This document shows, in pieces, positions 27,451 through 36,842 of a DNA stretch of 64,000 nucleotides (positions are counted from its first letter, which is position 1; each line of letters begins with the position of its first letter). Both the position numbers and the translations under genes were made by a program. Under the pieces are notes generated by a model. That model was not told where the DNA came from, ran no database searches, and worked only from the letters and a program-made list of their open reading frames with translations. Origin of the DNA: an uncultured Muribaculaceae bacterium (lineage in GTDB: Bacteria > Bacteroidota > Bacteroidia > Bacteroidales > Muribaculaceae); the NCBI GenBank assembly GCA_910588245.1, contig CAJUQP010000008.1, positions 36,124-100,123 of the forward strand. Direction: 5' to 3'.

Positions 27451-29381
27451 CCACCCCCTCCGTATTCCTGATAGAGCATGATCAGATGGGAGGCGCTCCA
27501 GCTGAAATGGGGAGCCTTGAGACGCTCACCGGTATGGGTGCCGTAGTTCTCATGGATCGGGGCTCCCTCCTTCAAGCCATCAAGACGGTCGAACACCTGA
27601 CGCGTATAGGCGTCGGCAAGATCGTCATGGCCGTAATTGCGCAGTCCGCTGATGGCGAAATAGGTCTGGTCGAGCCATATCGGGCCTCTCCAGTAGCCGC
27701 GGGGATTATACTTCGGGTTGTCGGCAGCGATGGTCGGGAAAGGTATATAAGTGGAAAATTTCGTGGTGTCCTGCAGCACAGGCATCATTGCCTCCACCTG
27801 CTCAGGCTTCGCGAGACCGGTCCAGAGCATAGTGTACGCCTCGCAGCCGGGATCGCCCACAGAGCGGCGGTCGCCAAGATGGCGGTCGAAGAAGAATTTA
27901 CGCTCCGGATCAAAGAAATAGTCGGCTATGCGATCCGTTTGGTCAGGGGCGTCAAACCTCTCCCCTAATATGGCGGCGAATTTCTTAAGATAGCGGCATT
28001 CATTGGCAAGATAGGCGTTGAGGTCAACGCTCTCCTGATCCATGCTCCAGGCATCTTTCTCCTCATTGTTGGGGAGCATCGTCACATCGTCGAACCGGAT
28101 AGCGTTGTCCATGCCGCTCTCCCATGCGGCAGCCTCGAGCGTGCCGTCGACAGATCCATATTCGCATATGCCGTTGGCGTCATGGTCGCGTTTGGCATAC
28201 CACCACTTGTAATAGGCCAGAAGTTGCGGATACATCTCTGCGAGAAACTCCCTGTCGGCCGTAGCCTCCCATATCTTGTCGACAGCCCAGCACACCAGCG
28301 GGGGTTTGGAATCGCGCGCGTTGTTCTCGGCAGGATCGGTATATATGCAGTCTATCACCATTCCGTCGGGTTGCTGGTAATCAAACATCGCCCGGATATT
28401 ATTCTTGGCGAGCTCCGGATCGAAAGCCGCCGCGCCCGCTGAGAACCGCCAGCTGTCCCAGGCCCAGAGGCCCACGAAATATCCCACGGCGTGACTCGGG
28501 ATGATACCGTCGTGGAGAAGGCCGCCGCGTGCCACCCGGTGGTTTGAGACCAGAGTGGTGATCGCCTTCACCGCTATACGGTCATATTCGTCGGGCATGT
28601 CGTCGCGAAGCGTCTTGCGCAGATAATCCTCCCAGCGCCGTCCGTTTTCGGCAAGTGCCGAAGCAGGATCGCTGAGTATGGAGTCTATCCTCTCCGCGCT
28701 CGCGTCGTAGTCCTCCCTGTCAGCGAAGAAACTTATCACGACATGATCTGAATCCCTGACAGGGGTGCGGGCCACATAATTGCCGGCGTCGACCTTTATC
28801 TCCGTCTCCGGAGCAAAAGTGAGAGCCACTATCTCGCCGGAAGGATGGGAGGCCAGCACAGTGTTGCCCACCTGCTCCAACGAAATCTCAGGGGCCCACT
28901 CCAGACCGGTGTAGCTCAACCCCTTCCCCGTGGTGTTCTCCACGCTCAGCAGCGCTGAAGAGGCATCTATAAAGTTGAGCCTCTGCCCTATGCGGCCGTT
29001 GCCGAAAGCGGAACCTATGTGAAGTTCTCCGGGATAATAGCACACGGAGTCGGGACTCCCCTTCCCGCCATCGGCAGGAGTGACGGTGACAGCCGACTTG
29101 GCCATCCACTGACGGCGGTTCATGTCGAGGCTGAACGGGCCGCAGAAGCCGTCGGTCCATGCCGCGCGCTCCGGAGAGGTGAATCCGAACCAGGCCCCCG
29201 CGTCGGTAAACCATCCTGTGCACCGGTGAAGGGTGTCGGGGGTGTAGGATATGTCGAAAATATCAGGAAATCCGTATCTGATGTTCTCGGAAGCGGAGGC
29301 CCGCACACAAGAGATCGTGGCGGCGCCCCCGGCTCCGAAAAGCAAAGCAATGAGTATGAAGAATAGTGTGTTGCGTCTCAT
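27426..29381 (-). CDS. GH63-family alpha-glucosidase-like enzyme (b)
   Basis: A protein of 651 residues related to YgjK-type GH63 (MGH1-like) enzymes, which release alpha-linked glucose from non-reducing ends. The ATG at 29381 gives a signal peptide ending ATISC25, possibly a lipoprotein. The (alpha/alpha)6 barrel signatures are present: GLWAWDSWRF with Asp309 as likely acid, ICEYGSVDGTLEAAAWESGMDN, GPIWLDQTYF, and GPIHENYG with Glu611 as likely base. It is the last gene of the PUL operon, 46 bp after GH2b, and pairs with it as GH63a does with GH2a. The last residues KVKALIL are encoded by the dispersed repeat at 27421. Substrate linkage is not deducible. Confidence 0.85.
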   Translation of the reverse strand: MRRNTLFFILIALLFGAGGAATISCVRASASENIRYGFPDIFDISYTPDTLHRCTGWFTDAGAWFGFTSPERAAWTDGFCGPFSLDMNRRQWMAKSAVTVTPADGGKGSPDSVCYYPGELHIGSAFGNGRIGQRLNFIDASSALLSVENTTGKGLSYTGLEWAPEISLEQVGNTVLASHPSGEIVALTFAPETEIKVDAGNYVARTPVRDSDHVVISFFADREDYDASAERIDSILSDPASALAENGRRWEDYLRKTLRDDMPDEYDRIAVKAITTLVSNHRVARGGLLHDGIIPSHAVGYFVGLWAWDSWRFSAGAAAFDPELAKNNIRAMFDYQQPDGMVIDCIYTDPAENNARDSKPPLVCWAVDKIWEATADREFLAEMYPQLLAYYKWWYAKRDHDANGICEYGSVDGTLEAAAWESGMDNAIRFDDVTMLPNNEEKDAWSMDQESVDLNAYLANECRYLKKFAAILGERFDAPDQTDRIADYFFDPERKFFFDRHLGDRRSVGDPGCEAYTMLWTGLAKPEQVEAMMPVLQDTTKFSTYIPFPTIAADNPKYNPRGYWRGPIWLDQTYFAISGLRNYGHDDLADAYTRQVFDRLDGLKEGAPIHENYGTHTGERLKAPHFSWSASHLIMLYQEYGGGGKVKALIL

Positions 29382-29427
29382 AATCAAAGTTATTGTCTTG
29401 TTGTTCTATGATGCCTGACGCCGGATG

Positions 29428-32400
29428 TCAGCGTATGGCGGATAAGGTATCGCTCCCTTTGACGGGCTTCAACGTGAATCCGAAGCTACGCTCCACGGGT
29501 GAGACAGTGTATTCCGGATGCACCTGCGCACCCCACGTGTTGTCGCCGCCGACACCCATCACCATATGGTCTATGTTGACGGTCACCATATCTTTAGGCA
29601 CTATGCTTCCGCCGTGGCGGCGCTCGATATGGGCAGGCACGTATTCAAGGTCGGATGCAGGGAAATTCCAAGCGCCCATGTTGAGCGGGGAATCGCCGCT
29701 GACGAGGAATCCGTTGCCATCCTTGTCGCGGAAAGCCATCCAGCGCACATCGCAATGGTTGCCGGTCTCCTGGGCACGCACATAGGGATGATACTGATTC
29801 CATACCGTAGAGCTGTATCTCCCCATCAGGGCCGACTCAAAGCGGTCGGGATAGCTCTCGCCGGGTCCGCGGCCATACCATTCCATCATGTCGTATGCGC
29901 CGGGAAGAGTCATCGTCATGCCAAGCCTCGGGATCTCGGGAAGGTCGATATTTCCGGGCACGAAACGGCATGCCACATGAAGCGAACCGTCGGCAGACGG
30001 GCGATATTCGGTCTCAAGGCGAAGATCGAGTTTCGGATGGCGATGTGTGACTCTCAGCACTTCCGCGCCACCTGTGTCACGGGTCCTCTCCATGGAAACG
30101 AGCTGCATCTCCTGCGAAGCGGTCTTCCATACGGCGCAGCGGTCGAGATGGCCATTGGGTATGTCATTGTCGGTGAGCGGGCGCCAGAAGTTGTAACGCA
30201 ACGGGGAGAGAAGCATCTCGCGTCCGTCGGAGCTCCACGACTCCAGGGAGCCGTCGCGCCCGGAGAATCTTAATGTGTTGCCGGCGCATGTGTAGGTCAC
30301 GGATCCTCCGTCGCCGATCTTGCCTTCAGCTCCTTTGTCTGAGGCTTCCGCAGGAGCACGGAAAGGGGTAAGGGCCCATTGCGCGTTGGCCACCTCGTGG
30401 CCCGCGGGCACCATCGGCGCATCCTTCTTAGTGTAGGCGCGCAGGGTCAGGAAATATTCCCCGTCGGAGGGTGTATCGCCGCAGGGCACACTGATCCTGC
30501 CGCTCTCTCCGGCTTTCAGCGGCGGCAGAGCGATCTCCCCTTCCCTGACTACGGCACCGTCGCGCAGAAGCTCCCAGCGGAGACCGTAGCCGTCGAGAGG
30601 AAGGAAATCATGGCGATTGACCACCTCCACCTCCCGGCCTGTGAACTCCACAGGCTTGAAATGAATGTACTGCAACACTTTCTTCACCTCGGCGAGATGA
30701 GGATGGGGCACACGTGCCGCATCGACAAGACCGTTGGTGCAGAAATTGGAGTCGTTGACGACGCCGGCGAAACCGAGGTCGCCTCCGAAAGCCCATATCT
30801 TGCGGCCGTTGCTGTCTTTACGGTCGAAAGCCTGGTCTACCCAGTCCCAGATGAACCCTCCCTGAAGCTGATCGTATTTGTATATCAGATCCCAGTAGCC
30901 TCTCAGATTGCCCACGCTGTTGCCCATGGCATGGGCATACTCGCACAGGATCAGCGGACGGGCGTCGCGCTGGTTCACGTGGCGCATAAGAGCCCACGGA
31001 CGGGCATACATCGGGCAGTATATGTCGCTCTTGGCATTGTAGCCTCCACCTTCATACTGCACCGGACGACTCGGGTCAGTGCGGTGAGCGTAGTCGTACA
31101 AGGTCTCGAAATGGCGTCCGTAGCCCGACTCGTTGCCCATCGACCATGTGACGATGCAGGAGAAATTACGGTCGCGGGCCATCATGCGCCCCATTCTCTC
31201 AAGGAAAGGTATCTCCCAGCCCTCCATATTGGCGAGCGTGCCGTCGGGATGGGCTTCCATGCCGTGGCTCTCGATATTGGCCTCGTCGACCATATAGAGG
31301 CCGTATTCGGTGCAGAGTTCATACCATTGCCAGTTGTTGGGATAATGGCAGTTGCGCACACTGTTGATGTTGTTGAGCTTCATGAGGCGGATATCCTCGA
31401 GCATGGAGCCAACATCGATCGTGCGTCCCTTGAGAGGATCATGCTCATGGCGGTTCACTCCCTTGAAGAGCACAGCTTTACCGTTGACGAGCTGCTGTCC
31501 GCCGCGCATTTCCACGGTGCGGAAACCGAAAGGATGGGTAAACGACTCAACATCCTTTCCGTCAGCGTCACGGTGGGTAACGGTCAGAGTGTAGACGGCA
31601 GGCGCCTCCGCATTCCATGGAAGAGCGTTCTCCACAGTATGCCGGAATTTTAAAACACTGTCGGAAGCGTTGGAGATTGCATGGCTTCCGCTCCATATCG
31701 CGTTGCCGTCTTTCGAGAGGCGCACGTCTACCTTGTGGCCTGCCTGCGGACGCAGCATCTTCACCTCAAGAGCCATGTCGCCGTCGCGGTAGGCATTGAC
31801 GAGCGGAGCATCGAGCCTGAAATCGGATATGCGGGAGGCGGGACGGGCGGTCAGCGAGACAGAACGCTCTATGCCGCTGTATTTCCAATAGTCCTGTCCC
31901 TCGAGATACGAACCGTCGCTGTAGCGGTAAGCCTTCACGGTGAGCCGGTTCTTCCCACGTTTTGTCTTGCCGTTGATCCGGAACACCGACGGCAGACGGC
32001 TGTCTTCGGCATATCCCACAGGTTCGTCGTTGACCCAGACATAGTATGCCGACTCCACCCCCTCGAACTCAAGGAAAAGATCCAGGCCGTCCCATCCCGA
32101 CGGCACGGTGAACTCCCTCTGGTAGACACCCACGGGATTGTAGTCGGAAGGAACATAGGGGGGATTTGCAGGGAAAGGATAGCGTGTGTCGGTATATATC
32201 GGGGCATCAAAACCCTGTAGCTCCCAACTTCCCGGCACCTCTATCGAGGCCGGCTTACGCAATGGTTTGCGGTGGATATCAGGAGGGCAGAGCGAATCAT
32301 TCCTGAAATAAAGAAATTTCCATGTGCCGTCGAGTGATACGCGCCGCTGGCCCTCGCTTGAGGCGTAACGACGCGAGGCGGGAAGCGCCCTGTTGGCCTC

Positions 32401-32550
32401 CGCCGCTTTCTCGGTGACAAACGGTAGCATATGCGCTCCCATAGGCTCGCGGCCTATGGCGTTGATCCTCTGGTCTTGCCATGGAGGCGATGCAAGCGCC
32501 CCCATGGCCGACGCAGCGGCTAAAACGATTGTAAATATTGTTGTTCTCAT
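29428..32550 (-). CDS. GH2 beta-galactosidase-like enzyme (b)
   Basis: A LacZ-type GH2 enzyme of 1040 residues with signal peptide MRTTIFTIVLAAASAMGALA, hence periplasmic. It has sugar-binding domain, Ig-like domains, a TIM barrel and a C-terminal Bgal small-chain-like domain (GRDGSLESWSSDGRE...NFWRPLTDND). The acid/base is Glu474 in SMGNESGYG and the nucleophile Glu537 in LILCEYAHAMGNS; the motif KGVNRHEHDP is intact. It should hydrolyse terminal beta-galactose (some relatives act on other beta-sugars). It lies between lysO and GH63b in the PUL operon. Confidence 0.92.
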   Translation of the reverse strand: MRTTIFTIVLAAASAMGALASPPWQDQRINAIGREPMGAHMLPFVTEKAAEANRALPASRRYASSEGQRRVSLDGTWKFLYFRNDSLCPPDIHRKPLRKPASIEVPGSWELQGFDAPIYTDTRYPFPANPPYVPSDYNPVGVYQREFTVPSGWDGLDLFLEFEGVESAYYVWVNDEPVGYAEDSRLPSVFRINGKTKRGKNRLTVKAYRYSDGSYLEGQDYWKYSGIERSVSLTARPASRISDFRLDAPLVNAYRDGDMALEVKMLRPQAGHKVDVRLSKDGNAIWSGSHAISNASDSVLKFRHTVENALPWNAEAPAVYTLTVTHRDADGKDVESFTHPFGFRTVEMRGGQQLVNGKAVLFKGVNRHEHDPLKGRTIDVGSMLEDIRLMKLNNINSVRNCHYPNNWQWYELCTEYGLYMVDEANIESHGMEAHPDGTLANMEGWEIPFLERMGRMMARDRNFSCIVTWSMGNESGYGRHFETLYDYAHRTDPSRPVQYEGGGYNAKSDIYCPMYARPWALMRHVNQRDARPLILCEYAHAMGNSVGNLRGYWDLIYKYDQLQGGFIWDWVDQAFDRKDSNGRKIWAFGGDLGFAGVVNDSNFCTNGLVDAARVPHPHLAEVKKVLQYIHFKPVEFTGREVEVVNRHDFLPLDGYGLRWELLRDGAVVREGEIALPPLKAGESGRISVPCGDTPSDGEYFLTLRAYTKKDAPMVPAGHEVANAQWALTPFRAPAEASDKGAEGKIGDGGSVTYTCAGNTLRFSGRDGSLESWSSDGREMLLSPLRYNFWRPLTDNDIPNGHLDRCAVWKTASQEMQLVSMERTRDTGGAEVLRVTHRHPKLDLRLETEYRPSADGSLHVACRFVPGNIDLPEIPRLGMTMTLPGAYDMMEWYGRGPGESYPDRFESALMGRYSSTVWNQYHPYVRAQETGNHCDVRWMAFRDKDGNGFLVSGDSPLNMGAWNFPASDLEYVPAHIERRHGGSIVPKDMVTVNIDHMVMGVGGDNTWGAQVHPEYTVSPVERSFGFTLKPVKGSDTLSAIR

Positions 32551-32655
32551 GATATGGTTTTCTTGTAGATAAGAGAATAAACCAGGAAGATGAAAAAGCC
32601 CTGTCCTCCCCTTTCCCCGTGAATTCTTATGTCAGCCTCCTCAATACGGCAGAGG

Positions 32656-33261
32656 TCAAGCCAGGCTGCAGAAGAACGTCACCAGGAAGGGGACGCTGAA
32701 ATCCACCACAAATCCATGATAGATCGAGAGGATGACAAATTCCTTGCCGGAGACATTGGTGATGATAGGCAGCGTAGTGTCCATAGATGTGGCGCCTCCC
32801 GAGCTTATGGGTGCCAGAGGGCCGAAGAAGCGGGCAAGCAACGGCGCCCCGAGCAGAGTGATGATCTCACGCGCTATGTTGGCGAGCAGGGCTACCGTGC
32901 CGAGCTCCGCGCCGCGATATTCGGTGATGAATATGCTCGACAGGGAGTAATAGCCGAATCCGCTTCCCACGGCGAGCACATCCGTGATATGACGCCAGGG
33001 CATCAGCAACGCTATGAGGCAACATCCGGCGAGGGTGCCGACAATGGTGACGACGGGAAGCAGCAGGAGCCTCGGATGGAGGGTGCGGAGCCCCTTGAGG
33101 GCCCCGAGATCGTTGCCGACTCCTATGCCTACGCAGAGCATCAGGCATGCAAGTGCCACGAAACTTATGTCGAACCCGAACTGGTCGATATGGATCCAGT
33201 CCATACCTCCGGCTATGACACCGAGGATGAAGAATCCGACTATGATCATGCTCCCCTTCAT
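32656..33261 (-). CDS. lysO: LysO-family lysine exporter, core part
   Basis: A membrane protein of 201 residues with about six helices, matching the C-terminal two thirds of LysO (DUF340; YbjE), the L-lysine exporter of E. coli. Signature stretches are CLMLCVGIGVGND, GFGYYSLSSIFITEYRG and SSGGATSMDTTLP. The start is the ATG at 33261, which overlaps the stop of the 93-residue upstream ORF as ATGA, so the two halves are translated together. In E. coli LysO is one chain of about 300 residues; here 93 + 201 make it up. Its place inside a glycan operon is unusual. Confidence 0.85.
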   Translation of the reverse strand: MKGSMIIVGFFILGVIAGGMDWIHIDQFGFDISFVALACLMLCVGIGVGNDLGALKGLRTLHPRLLLLPVVTIVGTLAGCCLIALLMPWRHITDVLAVGSGFGYYSLSSIFITEYRGAELGTVALLANIAREIITLLGAPLLARFFGPLAPISSGGATSMDTTLPIITNVSGKEFVILSIYHGFVVDFSVPFLVTFFCSLA

Positions 33262-33539
33262 TTCCTTGCGGCCTCCCTGCCGCTGCGCGCCCGGCGCCAC
33301 AGGAAGAGAGCCAGAAGCGCGCTCCCGGCCACTCCTCCTGCCGCCACAGCTATGGCCTCAAGGCCAAGTGAGGCTATTCCTCTGATTATCCTCTCATCGC
33401 CTCCGACTTCCACTCCCAGCAAAAAGAGAAGCACCCAGATAAGGAAATTCGTCACTTTCCCGAGATATGTCAGCTTCCTGCGGCGCAGCAGCCATCCTAT
33501 GGCGATGCCCGAAGCCATGATAAGAATAATCTTGAACAT
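33258..33539 (-). CDS. LysO-family transporter, N-terminal part
   Basis: A membrane protein of 93 residues with three helices (IILIMASGIAIGWLL, NFLIWVLLFLLGVEVGG, AIAVAAGGVAGSALLALFLW) corresponding to the N-terminal third of LysO. The split into two coupled genes appears common in Bacteroidales, as I recall, so it is unlikely to be a mutation. The LGVEVGGDERI segment holds acidic residues typical of the transport core. It starts about 40 bp after GH2a and is read in the PUL operon. Confidence 0.85.
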   Translation of the reverse strand: MFKIILIMASGIAIGWLLRRRKLTYLGKVTNFLIWVLLFLLGVEVGGDERIIRGIASLGLEAIAVAAGGVAGSALLALFLWRRARSGREAARK

Positions 33540-33579
33540 ATTGATGTCTTAGTTTAAATTGATAAAAAAATATAATCTA

Positions 33580-36500
33580 TTATTTGACACTGAGATACCG
33601 TTTATTCCCTTCCACCCCGTTTGCCTTTGCCGGACATAAACGGAATGTGAAATCCATCTTTCTCGCCGGAATCAGATATGGCTCATGCGGGAAGGCACCC
33701 CACGATGTATCACCACCTACACCCATCTGCTTCAAGTCTATATTCCATGTCACCATGTCTTTAGGTTTTATATCAGATGTGTGGCGCTGCGACTTACGGA
33801 GTCCGGGCTCATCAAGATCCTCAGTCGGGAATAGATAAGCACTGCTGCTGAACAGAGGTTCACCTATAGCCATAATACCGTTACCGTTCTTGTCTGTAAG
33901 GCTCATCCAACGCACATCAGTTTTATTGCCATTCTCCTGCGGACGGTCATAGGCGAAATACTGATCTGCGACACTTCCTTTGAAATGGCCTACAAAAGAT
34001 GACGTGTTACGGTCTATGTAATTCTCCTGAGGACCTCTGCCAAGCCATTCCATCTCATCATACTGTCTGTTGAGAGTAAGGCTTACTCCGAAGCGCGGCA
34101 TGAGAGGCAATGTGTCATTCGCGGGGACGAAAGTGCAGTTTACATAGAGATCTTTTTCCGGAGTAAATAAATAACGAACCGTGAATTCTGAATTATCAAC
34201 TGATTCCGGGAGCTGATAACGAGATACAATCTCATATCCGTCGTTATTGAGATTATTTTTCTCAAAGGAAACAAGCTTTGCATCACGTCCGGCCTCACGC
34301 CAGGCCCTCAGAGTCTTATTCATTCCGTTGCCCATATCATTATCTGTCACAGGGCGCCAGAAATTAGGACGGAGACCTTCTTTTATCATCTCAGTGCCAT
34401 TATTTTTAAATGAACACAGACTTCCTGTCTTCTTGTCAAATCCGACGCTTACCTCACCATTGCTAAAGACAACCATTCCGTCGGTTTCCGACTCAGATAC
34501 ATTACCTTTGGAAACATTCCTTTCAACAGCCTTGTAAAATGGCAATGCAACCTGTTCGGAAGCAAGTAATGTACCGGCCTTTAGCAAACCATCGTCCACC
34601 TTTTTCGCAGCATAAAAATTGATAAAGTATTCTACACCGGGCTCAGGATTAATTTGCGGGAAGGAAGCCTTTACAACTCCTTTTTCCTGAGGAGCGATCT
34701 CTACATTATCAAACTTGCCTTCAGCCAAAATATCGCCATTACCTTCAACTCTCCAGGAGAAATCAAAGTCATCGAGATTTGTGAAGAAATATTTGTTTTT
34801 AAGTTCCACCAATCCCTCATGATAGTCAAGTAATTTAAAGGCTACATTCTGGTACACCTTCTTCACCTCATGGATATGAGGTTTCAAGGTGCGGTCGGCG
34901 GTTACAAGTCCGTTCATACAGAAATTAGCACTGCTGGGAGTTCCCTCAGGCGCAAGATCGCCCCCGTATGCCCAATATGGAGTGCCGTCAGCTGTTTCGG
35001 CATAAAGGCCCTGATCTACCCAATCCCAGATATGACCACCCTGAAGTGATGGGTATTTTTCTATCACATCCCAGTAATCTTGAAGATTACCCTCACTATT
35101 TCCCATGGCATGGGCATATTCGCAAAGAATCAGAGGTTTTTTGGGCATATAAATGGAATGGTGAAGAAGCACGTCAAGTTTCTTATACATCGGGCAATAT
35201 ATGTCGGTATACGGCAGCTCATTGCCGGCATCCTCAGAATGTACGGGACGGCGAGACTTATCATTAGCATGGATCCAGTCGTATGTAGCCTGGAAATTAC
35301 AGCCGGAACCTGTCTCATTTCCAAGCGACCAGATTATCACACAAGGATGGTTTTTGTCTCTCTCAAACATACGTTCGGTGCGGTCAATAAACGCTTTCTG
35401 CCATTCCGGCTGATTTGCAAGACAGCGATCAGGCTTATATCCCATACCGTGGCTCTCTATATTAGCCTCGTCGACGACATACATGCCATATATATCGCAG
35501 AGTTCATACCACCTCGGATCATTAGGATAATGAGAAGTACGCACACTGTTGATGTTGTTCTCTTTCATAAGCTTCAGATCACGGATCATCGAGGCCTCAT
35601 CAACCACATGACCGGTGCGCGGATCATGCTCGTGGCGGTTCACACCTTTGATATATACCGGTTTGCCATTCACAAGAAGCTGCGCATGTTTGATCTCACT
35701 CTCACGAAAACCTATATTGCTGCAGATATACTGAGACTTACCTCCGCTGTTTAAAGAGATCAACAATTTATAAAGATTGGGAGTTTCTGCGCTCCACAAT
35801 AAAGGCGACACTATATGCTTGCTAAACTGCACGGTGCTGCCGTTGACTTTCTTACGTTCAGAATAAACTGTCTTGCCGGTTTTATCCATAAGGGCAACCT
35901 CTACGACAGCGCCTTTGATTTTCTTTGTCTGATCTGAAGAGCCAAGTTCAAGATAAAGGTTGAAATCAGCATCCTTATAGTCGTCATCAAGATCTGTCAC
36001 GACTTCGAAATCACGCACATAAACCTTAGGCCGTGCATATGCATAGACATCTCTCTGTATACCGGCGAAACGCCAGTAATCCTGATCCTCCAGATAATAT
36101 CCATCGCTGAATTTAAACACCTGAACAGCTATCTGATTCTCTCCCGGTTTCACATAATCCGTGATGTCGAACTCACTCGGCGTCTTTGAATCCTGCGAAT
36201 AGCCAACCATTTTGCCGTTGACCCAGACATAAAAGGCAGAAGCCACACCTCCGAAATGAAGAATTATCTGCTGCCCTTTCCAATTGGCCGGGACTGTGAA
36301 CGTGCGACGGTATGAACCGACAGGGCTATTCTCCACATCAATCAAAGGAGGATTCACCTTTATGCCATAACCGGCTCCCACATAGAAGGGATAACCGTAT
36401 CCCTCCAGTTCCCAGTTAGACGGGACCTTGATGTCGTTCCATCCGCTCACGTCGTAGTCGGTTTTGTAGAAATCCATAGGGCGCTTATCGGAGCGCTCAA

Positions 36501-36801
36501 CGAATTTGAATTTCCAGCTACCATTGAGAGGCATATAGTATTCCGATGCATTCTTATCATTCTTAATGGCTTTCTCCTTTGAAGAGTAAAGCAAGAACGT
36601 AGCTGCAGAAGGCAAACGGTTAATATGCAGCACATCGAAGTTCTCCCAATCATTATCTGAATGAGGATATTTATTTGTCCTTACTGCCGGTTTAGCTTTT
36701 TTTGCCTCCGCTGTCTTCTCCATAGGAGCCCCGTCATACTGCGCAAAAGCGCCAAAAGACATCAAAAACGCCAACAAGCCAGCTATATGTAGTTTATTCA
36801 T
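33580..36801 (-). CDS. GH2 beta-galactosidase-like enzyme (a)
   Basis: A LacZ-type GH2 of 1073 residues. I use the ATG at 36801 (MNKLHIAGLLAFLMSFGAFA, cleaved before QYDG); an upstream in-frame start would add 11 residues that spoil the signal. The acid/base is Glu495 (SLGNETGSG), the nucleophile Glu561 (LILCEYAHAMGNS), and KGVNRHEHDPRTG is intact. It is clearly paralogous to GH2b but not a recent copy. The gene is 41 bp after GH63a, so the two form the first GH63-GH2 pair of the operon. Confidence 0.92.
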   Translation of the reverse strand: MNKLHIAGLLAFLMSFGAFAQYDGAPMEKTAEAKKAKPAVRTNKYPHSDNDWENFDVLHINRLPSAATFLLYSSKEKAIKNDKNASEYYMPLNGSWKFKFVERSDKRPMDFYKTDYDVSGWNDIKVPSNWELEGYGYPFYVGAGYGIKVNPPLIDVENSPVGSYRRTFTVPANWKGQQIILHFGGVASAFYVWVNGKMVGYSQDSKTPSEFDITDYVKPGENQIAVQVFKFSDGYYLEDQDYWRFAGIQRDVYAYARPKVYVRDFEVVTDLDDDYKDADFNLYLELGSSDQTKKIKGAVVEVALMDKTGKTVYSERKKVNGSTVQFSKHIVSPLLWSAETPNLYKLLISLNSGGKSQYICSNIGFRESEIKHAQLLVNGKPVYIKGVNRHEHDPRTGHVVDEASMIRDLKLMKENNINSVRTSHYPNDPRWYELCDIYGMYVVDEANIESHGMGYKPDRCLANQPEWQKAFIDRTERMFERDKNHPCVIIWSLGNETGSGCNFQATYDWIHANDKSRRPVHSEDAGNELPYTDIYCPMYKKLDVLLHHSIYMPKKPLILCEYAHAMGNSEGNLQDYWDVIEKYPSLQGGHIWDWVDQGLYAETADGTPYWAYGGDLAPEGTPSSANFCMNGLVTADRTLKPHIHEVKKVYQNVAFKLLDYHEGLVELKNKYFFTNLDDFDFSWRVEGNGDILAEGKFDNVEIAPQEKGVVKASFPQINPEPGVEYFINFYAAKKVDDGLLKAGTLLASEQVALPFYKAVERNVSKGNVSESETDGMVVFSNGEVSVGFDKKTGSLCSFKNNGTEMIKEGLRPNFWRPVTDNDMGNGMNKTLRAWREAGRDAKLVSFEKNNLNNDGYEIVSRYQLPESVDNSEFTVRYLFTPEKDLYVNCTFVPANDTLPLMPRFGVSLTLNRQYDEMEWLGRGPQENYIDRNTSSFVGHFKGSVADQYFAYDRPQENGNKTDVRWMSLTDKNGNGIMAIGEPLFSSSAYLFPTEDLDEPGLRKSQRHTSDIKPKDMVTWNIDLKQMGVGGDTSWGAFPHEPYLIPARKMDFTFRLCPAKANGVEGNKRYLSVK

Positions 36802-36842
36802 ATCAAATATTATCTTTATCTGATTAATATTCAATCATCTTT

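Noticed and set aside
30379..31653. 424-codon plus-strand ORF
   Set aside because: Antisense to GH2b with both catalytic Glu; the plus-strand product is low-complexity His/Val-rich sequence typical of shadows.
33258..33539. Frameshift in lysO
   Set aside because: The N-terminal piece ends and the core begins with a clean ATGA overlap, and each part has proper ends; a natural two-gene form is more likely than a mutation.
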